Shown: positions 1 to 6,798, numbered from the stretch's first letter. The stretch is 9,259 bases of DNA from Acidimicrobiales bacterium (GCA_030830415.1 JAURNB010000247.1:1-9259), one strand, 5' to 3'. A program made the numbers and translations. The notes: generated by a model not told the origin, from the sequence alone.

Positions 1-623
1 CCATCAACAAGGGCCATGACGGCATCTTCAGGAGTTCCCTGGCCGTTGTCCATGAGGTCGCCCAATGTGGCATCGCCGTCGTCGCCAACAGTTTTATCGA
101 GCGATACCGGGGTGGTGAGGCGATGCAATTCTGCGTTGCCAATGTCGAGGTTTTCACCGTCGCCAGAAGACTGACGAAGCGCAGCGCGCAAGCTTGCTGA
201 ACGGTCTCCAGGAATACGAATGAGGCTGGCCTTTTGGTCGAGTGCACGACCAATTGCTTGACGAATCCAGAACGTTGCGTAGGTGGAGAACTTAAATCCA
301 CGGCGCCAGTCGAACTTGTCGACAGCGTGCTCGAGACCGAGGTTTCCTTCTTGAATGAGGTCGAGAAGGTCCATGCCCTGTGGCAATGGGTAACGGCGAG
401 CAATAGATACAACGAGTCGCAAGTTGGAGCGAATGAAGTGGTCTTTTGCTACAGCAGCGGCCTTCATGTCTTTGCGCACAGCGGCGGTCTTTTCGCCAGC
501 TTCGTACAAGGCAGCAGCTTCGCGGCCTTTTTCAATTGCTTTCGAGAGGGTGCGTTCATCTTCGGCAGTGAGGAGGGCTACTTTGCCGATGTCATTCAAA
601 TAGAGACCAATTGCGTCGTTCAT
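1..623 (-). CDS. RNA polymerase sigma-70 family factor, N-terminal part (runs off left edge)
   Basis: Translating the minus strand from ATG 623 gives an uninterrupted 207-codon N-terminal part that leaves the window at base 1. It begins MNDAIGLYLNDIGKVALLTA, which is sigma region 1.2, so there is no region 1.1. Region 2 is clear: RSNLRLVVSIARRY, DLLDLIQEGNLGL, then the core-binding and -10 recognition stretch RGFKFSTYATFWIRQAIGRA and SLIRIP. It would bind core RNA polymerase and direct promoter recognition. A GGAA ribosome-binding sequence lies 6 nt before the ATG, and there is no in-frame start upstream. After IRIP, where housekeeping RpoD proteins usually have VHMVE, this protein has GDRSA, which suggests a group 2 or lineage-specific paralog rather than the primary factor. 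Regions 3 and 4 lie mostly outside the window, so the exact class cannot be fixed. The family call is firm and the subtype is open. Confidence 0.93.
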   Translation of the reverse strand, partial: MNDAIGLYLNDIGKVALLTAEDERTLSKAIEKGREAAALYEAGEKTAAVRKDMKAAAVAKDHFIRSNLRLVVSIARRYPLPQGMDLLDLIQEGNLGLEHAVDKFDWRRGFKFSTYATFWIRQAIGRALDQKASLIRIPGDRSASLRAALRQSSGDGENLDIGNAELHRLTTPVSLDKTVGDDGDATLGDLMDNGQGTPEDAVMALVD

Positions 624-643
624 GTTCTTTTCCGGTTTCGTTA

Positions 644-661
644 AGGGGGTATTCAGGGGGT
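644..661. repeat. Direct repeat of AGGGGGT, 11-bp period, in the sigma gene leader
   Basis: The heptamer AGGGGGT occurs at 644-650 and again at 655-661, separated by ATTC, so the copies are 11 bp (about one helical turn) apart. On the sigma-gene strand it reads ACCCCCT-GAAT-ACCCCCT and ends about 20 nt before the start codon. The repeat itself is certain. A regulatory role is only a guess based on phasing and position. Confidence 0.4.
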
Positions 662-675
662 CGTTGCATTGCGTC

Positions 676-700
676 TGCATCAGCATGACCGATGCATATA
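676..700 (-). promoter_or_regulatory. Operator-like palindrome next to a candidate -10 for the sigma gene
   Basis: TGCATC (676-681) and GATGCA (691-696) form a perfect 6-bp inverted repeat with a 9-bp spacer. On the minus strand the hexamer TATATG (700-695, 4 of 6 matches to TATAAT) overlaps its outer edge and is the best -10 candidate I see for the sigma gene. The palindrome would then cover the transcription start, a classic repressor position, and leave a leader of roughly 65 nt. No convincing -35 element is visible. The promoter assignment is weak. Confidence 0.28.
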
Positions 701-827
701 AGAAGAAGGTAAGAGGGGTGGATGGGGGGATGTGATGAAGGGCTAGGCCCTTTATCGGGGGAATGGCAAGATTAGACCACTTTTGGGACCTTGTCACGAG
801 AAATTTTCAGATTTTTTGCCGAGAGCC

Positions 828-841
828 TCGCGGAACCGCGA
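828..841. repeat. Short perfect hairpin upstream of nadD (TCGCGG / CCGCGA)
   Basis: TCGCGG (828-833), a 2-nt AA and CCGCGA (836-841) form a perfect short inverted repeat about 30 bp before the nadD start. In RNA it would fold as a 5-bp stem with a GAAC tetraloop. No T-run follows on either strand, so it does not look like an intrinsic terminator. If nadD is transcribed from the -10 at 857 the hairpin lies outside the mRNA. Its role is unknown. Confidence 0.35.
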
Positions 842-856
842 AAGCCTTTATTGGCT

Positions 857-862
857 TAGACT
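857..862 (+). promoter_or_regulatory. Candidate -10 element for leaderless nadD transcription
   Basis: TAGACT fits the TANNNT pattern of actinobacterial -10 elements and ends 8 nt before the GTG start at 871. Initiation near 869-871 would give an mRNA with little or no leader. This fits the absence of any Shine-Dalgarno sequence ahead of that GTG. No good -35 is visible at 16-18 bp. Transcript-end mapping would decide. Confidence 0.33.
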
Positions 863-870
863 TCAGCCTT

Positions 871-1470
871 GTGCCCTTACGAATTGGTCTCTTTGGTGGA
901 ACCTTTGACCCCCCTCATGTAGGGCACCTTGTGACCGCTGTGAACGTGCGTCATGCCCTTGCCCTCGACCTCGTGCTCCTCATGGTGGCAAATGACCCCT
1001 GGCAAAAATCGGGAGTCCGGCCCATCACGCCAGCAGCCGACCGTCTTGCCATGGTGCAAGCAGCTGTTGCGGGCATTGAAGGTTTGGAAGCAGGCTCTGA
1101 AGAGATGCAACGCGGGGGCCCAAGCTACACCGCCGACACGTTGGCAACGTTGCGAGTGAAATATGCAGGTGCGCGATTTTTCACCATTGTTGGCGACGAC
1201 GCTGCAGCGCACATTGACACATGGGAACGCGTGAACGAAGTAGTGGCAATGTCGAGCCTTGTTGTAATCGATAGGCCGGGGTCGCCAGTTACTTTGTCGC
1301 AAGACTACGAATGGCGCCATGTTGAAGTGCCGCGTCTTGAAGTATCGAGTACCGACCTGCGTTGTCGTGTGACCGATGGTCGCCCGCTCGACTATCTCGT
1401 GCCTGAACCAGTCATCGATATTATTCGCGACCGCGGCTTATACGGCCTGCGCGTTGGTTCGCAGTTATGA
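871..1470 (+). CDS. nadD: Nicotinate-nucleotide adenylyltransferase
   Basis: This enzyme joins ATP and nicotinate mononucleotide to make deamido-NAD, the adenylyl-transfer step of NAD synthesis in the cytoplasm. The 199-residue product starts MPLRIGLFGGTFDPPHVGHL: the nucleotide-binding loop GGTFDPPHVGH (residues 9-19) contains the family HxGH motif, and SSTDLR (159-164) is the conserved C-terminal (I)SSTxIR motif. A longer reading from ATG 763 is open but adds 36 residues unlike any NadD N-terminus, so GTG 871 was chosen, which places the glycine-rich strand at the usual position and gives a typical family length. No Shine-Dalgarno precedes it, and a TANNNT hexamer just upstream suggests a leaderless start. 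Its stop overlaps the next start as ATGA (1467-1470), so translation of the LCP-like gene is probably coupled. The assignment is very secure. Confidence 0.96.
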   Translation: MPLRIGLFGGTFDPPHVGHLVTAVNVRHALALDLVLLMVANDPWQKSGVRPITPAADRLAMVQAAVAGIEGLEAGSEEMQRGGPSYTADTLATLRVKYAGARFFTIVGDDAAAHIDTWERVNEVVAMSSLVVIDRPGSPVTLSQDYEWRHVEVPRLEVSSTDLRCRVTDGRPLDYLVPEPVIDIIRDRGLYGLRVGSQL

Positions 1471-2738
1471 CCGCAATTCCTTCGCGTCGACATAACAGAA
1501 CAGTTGCTGCATTTTTGTGTGGACTTCTTGGCATGGTCATGTTGCCTTCGGGTCTTGCACTTGCTGCAAACTCGTTGTTGCATTCCACCGATGGCGACAG
1601 CGTTGACACCAAAAACATCATCTCAATTCCTTCTACGCCTGCAGCACTGCTAGCTGTGGTCGACGGCAATGGGTTTGTTGCGTCATTGCAAATGGTTGCG
1701 CTTGCACCAGGCGGGCGTGGCGGGACAATCGTTTCTATTCCGGTAGGCGCAGCATCGGTTGTTACTTCTAGTGAAGCACCGCGGCGTTTAGGTGATGCAT
1801 TTTTGCTGAATGGTCTCGACGGGCTCACCACAGATGTTGAAGGTTTGCTCAATGTCACTTTCACTGCAAAAGCAGCGGTTACTGAAACTGAAATGGTTGC
1901 AATGCTCGGAGCAGACCGCGCCGTCAACGTGGAAATAGACCGAGCAGTCAACACGCTTTTGCCAACGGGAATTCAAGAAATTCTGCCCGCAGGGAAACAC
2001 ACGCTCACTTCAGCACAAGTGGCCGGCATTCTTGCTTCAAACCAAGCAGGTGCGCCAGAGTCTGATCGTCTTCCCATCATTAAGTCTTTGTGGGTAGGTG
2101 TTGCTGGCGCAGGGTTAAGTGCTGGAACATCGGCAACCGATGATGCTTCAACAACAACTTCAGAAGTTGTGGGTACTGCAACCACGCTTGCCCCGGCACT
2201 CACCGTGCAAGACTTTTTACAACGCACGCTCACTGGAGAAGTGCAAGTGTGGCAATTTGCCGCCAATGCCATTCCGCAAGGTGATCTCAACCCCGCAAAT
2301 GCCGACATGTATGCACTTGACAAAGCAGAAGTCATTATGGTCGTTGCCAGCGTGGCTCCCTCGTCGGTGTCGTCGTTGTACGCAGCGATCAACGTGCAAA
2401 TTGATAGCGCATTTACCGATGCCACCATTACCCGCGAAGCCGTGCTGCGCTTGTCGATGCTGGGTGTAAACGTGGTGTTAGTGCGCGAAGTGCCGGGTGA
2501 ACCAGCAGTTGAAACCGTTGTGCAATACAACGATGACCCCGTACGTGCCGAAGTAGAGAGTTATTCGTCAATCTTCGGGCAACTCACTCCTAAGCGGGTA
2601 TCGCAGCAAGTAGAAGGCGTCGATGCCCGTATTGTTCTAGGTACTAACTTTAGAGATTTCATCGCTGGCCAACCTTCGGGTGGCGGCATTACCACTACGA
2701 CCTCCATTGCGGTCGATGAAAGTGAACAAACGTCGTGA
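1467..2738 (+). CDS. Secreted or membrane-anchored LCP-like protein with LytR_C domain, probably degenerate
   Basis: The 423-residue product starts with a basic stretch (RRHNR) and a hydrophobic segment (about 13-34, ending ALALAA-like), a signal peptide or membrane anchor. Residues about 55-215 resemble the LytR-CpsA-Psr (LCP) fold: IVSIPVGA where active members have IPRD, a loop ending in LNGLDGL, VEGLLNV near 125-130 and a DRLPIIKSLW stretch near 200-209. A Thr/Ser/Ala-rich linker (about 220-240) follows. The C-terminal part (about 320-400; VNVVLVREV, then VVQYNDDP, then VDARIVLG) resembles the LytR_C domain. LCP enzymes transfer glycopolymers to the cell wall outside the membrane. Here several arginine and aspartate positions expected in the active site are absent, so a structural or regulatory role is likelier. 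It is coupled to nadD by ATGA and to rsfS by GTGA. Position between those two genes supports the family call, which otherwise rests on weak similarity. Confidence 0.62.
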   Translation: MTAIPSRRHNRTVAAFLCGLLGMVMLPSGLALAANSLLHSTDGDSVDTKNIISIPSTPAALLAVVDGNGFVASLQMVALAPGGRGGTIVSIPVGAASVVTSSEAPRRLGDAFLLNGLDGLTTDVEGLLNVTFTAKAAVTETEMVAMLGADRAVNVEIDRAVNTLLPTGIQEILPAGKHTLTSAQVAGILASNQAGAPESDRLPIIKSLWVGVAGAGLSAGTSATDDASTTTSEVVGTATTLAPALTVQDFLQRTLTGEVQVWQFAANAIPQGDLNPANADMYALDKAEVIMVVASVAPSSVSSLYAAINVQIDSAFTDATITREAVLRLSMLGVNVVLVREVPGEPAVETVVQYNDDPVRAEVESYSSIFGQLTPKRVSQQVEGVDARIVLGTNFRDFIAGQPSGGGITTTTSIAVDESEQTS

Positions 2739-3130
2739 CCAATACATCCGATATCCAAGTACCCAACTACGACGTCTCATCAAAAGACTTTGCAATTGAA
2801 ATCGCTCGCATCGCCGACGACAAAAAAGCCGATGAAGTACTTGTGCTCCACGTAGGCGAGGTACTTGGCATCACCGAGTATTTCGTGCTTTCCGGCGCAA
2901 GCAACCCGCGCTTGGTAGGCGCAATTGCCGACGAGGTCACCTCGCAAATGCGCGAGCGCTACGGACGTTCACCCATTCGTACCGAAGGTATTCGCGAGCA
3001 AATGTGGGTGCTTGTTGACTATGGCGATGTAGTGGTGCATGTGTTTGCCGAAGAAACTCGCCGCTTCTACGAAATTGAACGCCTCTATAAAGATGTTCCT
3101 AAGGTTGAGTGGCAAGAGCCTTCTCGCTAG
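2735..3130 (+). CDS. rsfS: Ribosomal silencing factor RsfS (YbeB/Iojap family)
   Basis: RsfS binds ribosomal protein uL14 on the 50S subunit and blocks subunit joining, damping translation in starvation or stationary phase. The 131-residue product has the family pattern in order: IARIADDKKADEVLVLHV (about 24-41), the GITEYFVLSGASNPR segment (about 45-59), the IADEV helix, EGIREQMWVLVDYGDVVVHV (about 84-103) and the end motif RRFYEIERLYKDVPKVEW. Length and motif order are normal for the family. The start is GTG 2735, overlapping the upstream stop as GTGA, which implies translational coupling in a nadD / LCP-like / rsfS operon. Linkage of rsfS to nadD is common in bacteria and supports both calls. 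The last 32 bp overlap the 3' end of the convergent MFS gene. Confidence 0.96.
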   Translation: MTNTSDIQVPNYDVSSKDFAIEIARIADDKKADEVLVLHVGEVLGITEYFVLSGASNPRLVGAIADEVTSQMRERYGRSPIRTEGIREQMWVLVDYGDVVVHVFAEETRRFYEIERLYKDVPKVEWQEPSR

Positions 3131-4295
3131 ATGGTTTTACAGAAAACACAATTGCGGCGGAACACGCAGTAATAAACACAATCAGTATCGGTGCGTTCGA
3201 CGAGTCGAATGTAGTTTTTAACCATCCAGAAAAAATTGGGCCGAGAGCAGCACCGAGTGTGGTGATTAATCCGAACCCTCCCATGACGGTCCCAAACACT
3301 TCTGGTTGCACAATGTCACGCGCAGCGACACCATCAAGTGCCGAGAGTGCACCAAGTGTGATGCCTGCGAACACTACGTATATGACTGCAAAAGCGATGT
3401 TTCCACTGCCAAGTAAAAACAGCGCCGAAACGCCAAGGGTAAATCGCGCGATAATAATCAATCGCGGGGCAGTAAATTTCATAATTGCAGGAACAAGTGG
3501 AATCCGACCCCCGAGTTGCATGAATCCACGCACACTTGCAAGAAGCGCTGCTGTGCCCGTGGAAATTCCAGCCGCAGTCATGGTTGGCACCTGAAACACA
3601 AGAAGTGTGCTTGCTGCTATTGAAGAAAGAAAGGCGCCAATGGTAAATAAACGAAGCCGTGAGTTGCCGAGTGCACTACGGAGGGATGTGATTAATGACG
3701 CGGGCTTTGCGGCAGTGGCAACCTCGACATGGCACACCAGGGAGGCAACGAAAAATGAAATGATGGTCAGTGCAGCTGGCAGACGCACCGCAGTTTGCCA
3801 GCCGTAGTGATCTCGTAAGACCTCGGTCAGCGGAATCATGACAGGAGAACTAAATGCTCCCCAGATAGTCAGTCTTGTGATGGCTCGAGTGGAATCGGTT
3901 GAAGCAAGTCGTACAGCTAATGGTTGAGTAAACGAGTAAAAACCTGCCGCACCTATGAGCCCACCGCCAAGCGCATACATTGCGAGAAACGTCGTGCCGT
4001 TGGTGTACGAACTTGCGAAGTAAAAAGTTGCTCCGACGGGCCCAATGATGCCCAGCACTGCTCGGGGCCCAATGACGTCGAGACGTCTACCTGTGAGAAC
4101 GGCGCCAATTCCCGAAAGTAACTGTGCAAGTCCAAATGTGATGCCCAGTGTGCTCGCCGAAACTTCATGAAAATTGGACAGGTCTGTAAACAGAACTCCG
4201 AAGCCATAAAACCACGTGCCATACGCCACGACGGTCAAAACTCCTAGCGAAGTGAGGGGGAGCACGCCCCAAATTACCTTAAAGAATGCCTGCAA
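3099..4295 (-). CDS. Major facilitator superfamily transporter
   Basis: This 398-residue, very hydrophobic inner-membrane protein has about 12 predicted transmembrane segments in two halves, split by a polar loop (about 200-225, VEVATAAKPASLITSLRSALG). The loop between helices 2 and 3 carries a motif-A-like sequence, GRRLDVIGPRAVLG (69-82), typical of MFS carriers; the style and the GPR element are closest to the oxalate/formate-antiporter-like or monocarboxylate-porter-like groups. Substrate cannot be read from sequence. The open frame begins with TTG 4295, immediately after an in-frame TGA. An alternative is GTG 4265, ten codons later, and neither has a strong ribosome-binding site. The gene converges on rsfS and overlaps its last 32 bp, and it diverges from tRNA-Ala only 28 bp away. 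No partner gene suggests a substrate. Confidence 0.9.
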   Translation of the reverse strand: MQAFFKVIWGVLPLTSLGVLTVVAYGTWFYGFGVLFTDLSNFHEVSASTLGITFGLAQLLSGIGAVLTGRRLDVIGPRAVLGIIGPVGATFYFASSYTNGTTFLAMYALGGGLIGAAGFYSFTQPLAVRLASTDSTRAITRLTIWGAFSSPVMIPLTEVLRDHYGWQTAVRLPAALTIISFFVASLVCHVEVATAAKPASLITSLRSALGNSRLRLFTIGAFLSSIAASTLLVFQVPTMTAAGISTGTAALLASVRGFMQLGGRIPLVPAIMKFTAPRLIIIARFTLGVSALFLLGSGNIAFAVIYVVFAGITLGALSALDGVAARDIVQPEVFGTVMGGFGLITTLGAALGPIFSGWLKTTFDSSNAPILIVFITACSAAIVFSVKPSSEKALATQP

Positions 4296-4323
4296 TCAAA
4301 CGCTAGGCTCTTCTCATAATTTG
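4296..4323. promoter_or_regulatory. 28-bp divergent spacer between MFS gene and tRNA-Ala, probable overlapping promoters
   Basis: Only 28 bp separate the MFS start (TTG 4295, minus) and the tRNA 5' end (4324, plus), so the promoter for at least one must extend into the other transcription unit. On plus, TAGGCT (4304-4309) fits TANNNT at a distance that would leave a short tRNA leader. CATAAT (4315-4320) is closer to consensus but only 3 nt from the mature tRNA. On minus, TAGCGT (4305-4300) fits TANNNT just before the TTG. No clear -35 is visible for any of them. Confidence 0.3.
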
Positions 4324-4396
<73 letters not shown>

Positions 4397-4413
4397 CTCT
4401 TTAGGGTTATGGT

Positions 4414-6753
4414 TTGCGCGTGGAACTTAAACGTGGCCTAAATCATTCTTTCAAGGGTGCCACTGCGCTCTTCGTTTCCTTTTTGCTCGTCACTGTGTTG
4501 GCGGTGAACTATGTGTCGGCGCTTTCTGCAGCGAAAACCACTTGGAAGAAGACCTGGCTCGTTGCCTCCTCAAATGTCACCTTGAAAACGTTGGTGAGTA
4601 CTCCGTCAACTGGTGCAAAAACCTGGACGGTTTCGGGAGCGTGTTCGCTGAGTAAAGCAAAGTCTTCTATCGCGGTGAAATCAAAAGGCTCATGCACGGT
4701 TACTTTGAGGATTGCGCAAAAGGGGAAATACAAGGCAGTAAAAGTGGTGAAGCGCTTTGTCATACGTCCGAAGGGTTACACCGGGTCAACGGTTGCTCCA
4801 GTAACAACCATTGCGACGGGTATCGGAACAGGAACGGGAACAGGCGCAAGTGTGAGTGCTTGTGAGGGGAGTGGGTCGAGCGTTATTGCTACGTCAGTCT
4901 CGAGCGAACCAGTGAAAGCTGCGGCAGCCATTGCCGTGAGTGATGCAACTGTGTATTACACGCCGGCGCCGTTTTCTCAGACGCTGACGAAATCACTGCC
5001 GGGGAAAACGCTTACGTCGTTGGCTGTTTTGTGCGACCGCGCAAAGTTTCTCATTTCAACAAGCAGCAATGCTGATTTGTCTAACCAATATCTTGCTATC
5101 GACAATTCCTTTACTGCGACTACATCTGTATTGACAGCGCAAACCTACGGCAGTTACCTGCGCGGAATTTTCTCGGCAGTTGCCGATACTGCTGATGCAA
5201 CGCAATTCAGTATTGAGTCACAGTTGCATTCGGTTTATAAGCTTGATTATGTTCCCTCGCAAGGGAACAAGTTGGACTTTGCCATTAACCACGCAAAAAC
5301 CACTGGTTCGCCGGGGTATGTCACTTTTTCTTATAACAAGACAACGAAAATACTTCAGGCAAAAAAGCGCTATGTACTGAACACAACAACTTACACTCAC
5401 TCGCTTGACACCAATTTTTCTGCCGCGAATTATTATGTGAATGTCACAAATGGTGTTTACTCACTGGTCGCTTCTATCGCAAGTGCGACGCCACTCCATT
5501 TTTTCAATTCACCTATCAATTTTGATATCCCGTCTGATTTCAATCCAAGCGCGGTGAAGCTGGTCTCCAACCCAAGGGTGTCCATAGCGTCGTATATTTC
5601 TGGCGATGACCCCATCGTGGCAATGGAAGGGGTGTTGAGGCCAGATGGAACACGTGATACGAGCAGAATCAAGCTTCGCGATATTAAGGCAGAGTACAAG
5701 ACTCAAATTGCTACTTCGGGAGTGAATGCGGCGACGAAAATTGCTGCTGACGCACAGCTACTGGCCATCAAAGCAACAATGGACGCAGAGGGCGCCAGCT
5801 TGCGCTACGACATAGCGCTGTATCGCAATTTTCGTGATCAAGCTTTGGCAGGAAAGTTAGAAAGCGCCAGCATTGCAAACGGCGTAGTGGGTCAGAACAT
5901 CGTTCCTTTTATCTACTTCACCAACGAAGCAGATAATGCTGGGGTGCATCACCCCTTCATGGTGATGGCCAGTTACAACACGTCCGACAAACCCAATGGG
6001 CTGAACGATATTCGCCGTCCACCAGGTGCAATGCCAACGGCAACGTGCAGCAAATACGATTGTGGTGACGTCACTCGCGATGCAGTGCAAAACTTGGTGC
6101 TGTCAAAAATTCCGATGCGCGATTATGGTCTTGTTTCCACCGTCGAAGAAAATAGCTTTGGTGGCCGACCATCTTTGAAGACAGACGCGCGCTACACGGG
6201 TGCAAGTACTACTTATAACTGGGCGAGCAGAGCCGCAAATGGAATCGCAGTCGATGGCATGTTGATATACCCGGCCTTCAACAACAACTTGGCGCAGTCT
6301 CAAGTTGTTGGCGAAATTTGCGTTATCGGAGCACACGTCGGCCAAGGAATGGGTTTGCATTATCACGCTGATGGCCATGCAGCGAATAAAAATGGTATGC
6401 ACTTGTACAACTCTGATGATTACATCGGTAAAGCGCATCCTCCACTCATTGGCTTTGGTTACGACGGAGTTGCTTTGTACGGGGTATATGACGAGTCGCA
6501 TTCAAATATGGTTGGGTACAACACGCCTCTCGATGACTTTGGTGGCCATAGCCACGATGGCCTTGGCTACCACTACCACGCACATGGTGCCGTCGGTACA
6601 ACAACGGCTGGCAAGACCTACGACCTACATCTTTTGCTGAACGGTGCTTGGAAAGGGAAGATCAATAGCGTCCCCAATTTCTGGCCCGACAATACGAGTA
6701 TCGGAGAACCTGAAATCAACATGGGTCAGAACAACAGGTACGTCGGCAGGTAA
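4414..6753 (+). CDS. Large secreted protein: Ig-like N-terminus, unassigned middle, C-terminal YHYH domain
   Basis: The 779-residue product has a basic N-terminus and a hydrophobic core (about 16-38) ending SALSA, a signal peptide probably cut near residue 39. Residues about 41-120 look like a small beta-rich Ig-like domain (WTVSGACSL, GSCTVTLRIAQKGKYK), followed by a Thr/Gly/Ala linker (121-149). Residues about 150-590 match nothing I recognise; they contain a predicted helical stretch near 425-475, an HH pair (512-513) and a CSKYDC cysteine pair (545-550). The C-terminus is a YHYH domain: LHYHADG (HYH 649-651), HPPLIGFGYDGVALYG from H675, and GYHYHAHG (YHYH 719-722). The function of YHYH domains is not established; the clustered His/Tyr suggests metal binding. 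The start is TTG 4414 with AGGG 7 nt upstream; GTG 4420 is an alternative. It lies 38-45 bp before the sulfatase pair and may be co-transcribed. Confidence 0.85.
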   Translation: MRVELKRGLNHSFKGATALFVSFLLVTVLAVNYVSALSAAKTTWKKTWLVASSNVTLKTLVSTPSTGAKTWTVSGACSLSKAKSSIAVKSKGSCTVTLRIAQKGKYKAVKVVKRFVIRPKGYTGSTVAPVTTIATGIGTGTGTGASVSACEGSGSSVIATSVSSEPVKAAAAIAVSDATVYYTPAPFSQTLTKSLPGKTLTSLAVLCDRAKFLISTSSNADLSNQYLAIDNSFTATTSVLTAQTYGSYLRGIFSAVADTADATQFSIESQLHSVYKLDYVPSQGNKLDFAINHAKTTGSPGYVTFSYNKTTKILQAKKRYVLNTTTYTHSLDTNFSAANYYVNVTNGVYSLVASIASATPLHFFNSPINFDIPSDFNPSAVKLVSNPRVSIASYISGDDPIVAMEGVLRPDGTRDTSRIKLRDIKAEYKTQIATSGVNAATKIAADAQLLAIKATMDAEGASLRYDIALYRNFRDQALAGKLESASIANGVVGQNIVPFIYFTNEADNAGVHHPFMVMASYNTSDKPNGLNDIRRPPGAMPTATCSKYDCGDVTRDAVQNLVLSKIPMRDYGLVSTVEENSFGGRPSLKTDARYTGASTTYNWASRAANGIAVDGMLIYPAFNNNLAQSQVVGEICVIGAHVGQGMGLHYHADGHAANKNGMHLYNSDDYIGKAHPPLIGFGYDGVALYGVYDESHSNMVGYNTPLDDFGGHSHDGLGYHYHAHGAVGTTTAGKTYDLHLLLNGAWKGKINSVPNFWPDNTSIGEPEINMGQNNRYVGR
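4825..4842 (+). repeat. Three tandem hexamers encoding a Gly-Thr linker
   Basis: GGAACA, GGAACG and GGAACA follow each other and encode (GT)3 within the GIGTGTGTGA linker of the YHYH protein. This is a flexible spacer between the Ig-like domain and the middle region. Copy number may vary between strains through slippage without changing the frame. Confidence 0.7.
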
Positions 6754-6756
6754 AAG

Positions 6757-6793
6757 CACCTTATGGTCGCTGGTATCGCAATGACATAAGGTG
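6757..6793 (+). promoter_or_regulatory. Perfect 9-bp inverted repeat spanning the YHYH/sulfatase gap, right arm holds the RBS
   Basis: CACCTTATG (6757-6765) and CATAAGGTG (6785-6793) are exact reverse complements, separated by 19 nt. The left arm begins 3 nt after the upstream stop codon. The right arm contains AAGG (6788-6791), the apparent Shine-Dalgarno sequence 7 nt before ATG 6799. In RNA, the stem would hide that site; in DNA, it could be a dyad operator. TAAGGT (6787-6792) also fits a TANNNT -10 that would start transcription near the ATG, so a promoter-operator reading is equally possible. No T-run follows, which argues against an intrinsic terminator. The repeat is certain; its mode of action is not. 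Confidence 0.6.
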
Positions 6794-6798
6794 TGGCT

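Noticed and set aside
234..644. 136-residue plus-strand open frame
   Set aside because: It is the antisense shadow of the sigma-factor gene, whose minus-strand translation shows conserved sigma regions.
738..752. AAGGGC-TAG-GCCCTT hairpin as an intrinsic terminator
   Set aside because: The stem is perfect but only 6 bp, lacks a T-run on either strand, and no gene ends nearby.
715..761. G-rich stretch that could form a G-quadruplex
   Set aside because: Four G-runs are present (715-718, 724-729, 740-742, 757-761), but the loops are long and uneven and one run is tied up in the AAGGGC/GCCCTT hairpin; too weak to call.
763..870. 36-residue N-terminal extension of NadD from ATG 763
   Set aside because: It has no resemblance to NadD, whose proteins begin at the GGTFDP strand; the GTG at 871 fits the family length.
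1421..2530. Minus-strand open frames opposite the LCP-like gene (1421-1954 and 1973-2530)
   Set aside because: They are low-complexity Ser/Thr/Ala/Val shadows of an Ala/Val/Thr-rich gene, and the plus strand has operon overlaps and a signal segment.
6103..6501. 132-residue minus-strand open frame within the YHYH gene
   Set aside because: It is opposite the conserved YHYH domain and has no start context or family motif of its own.
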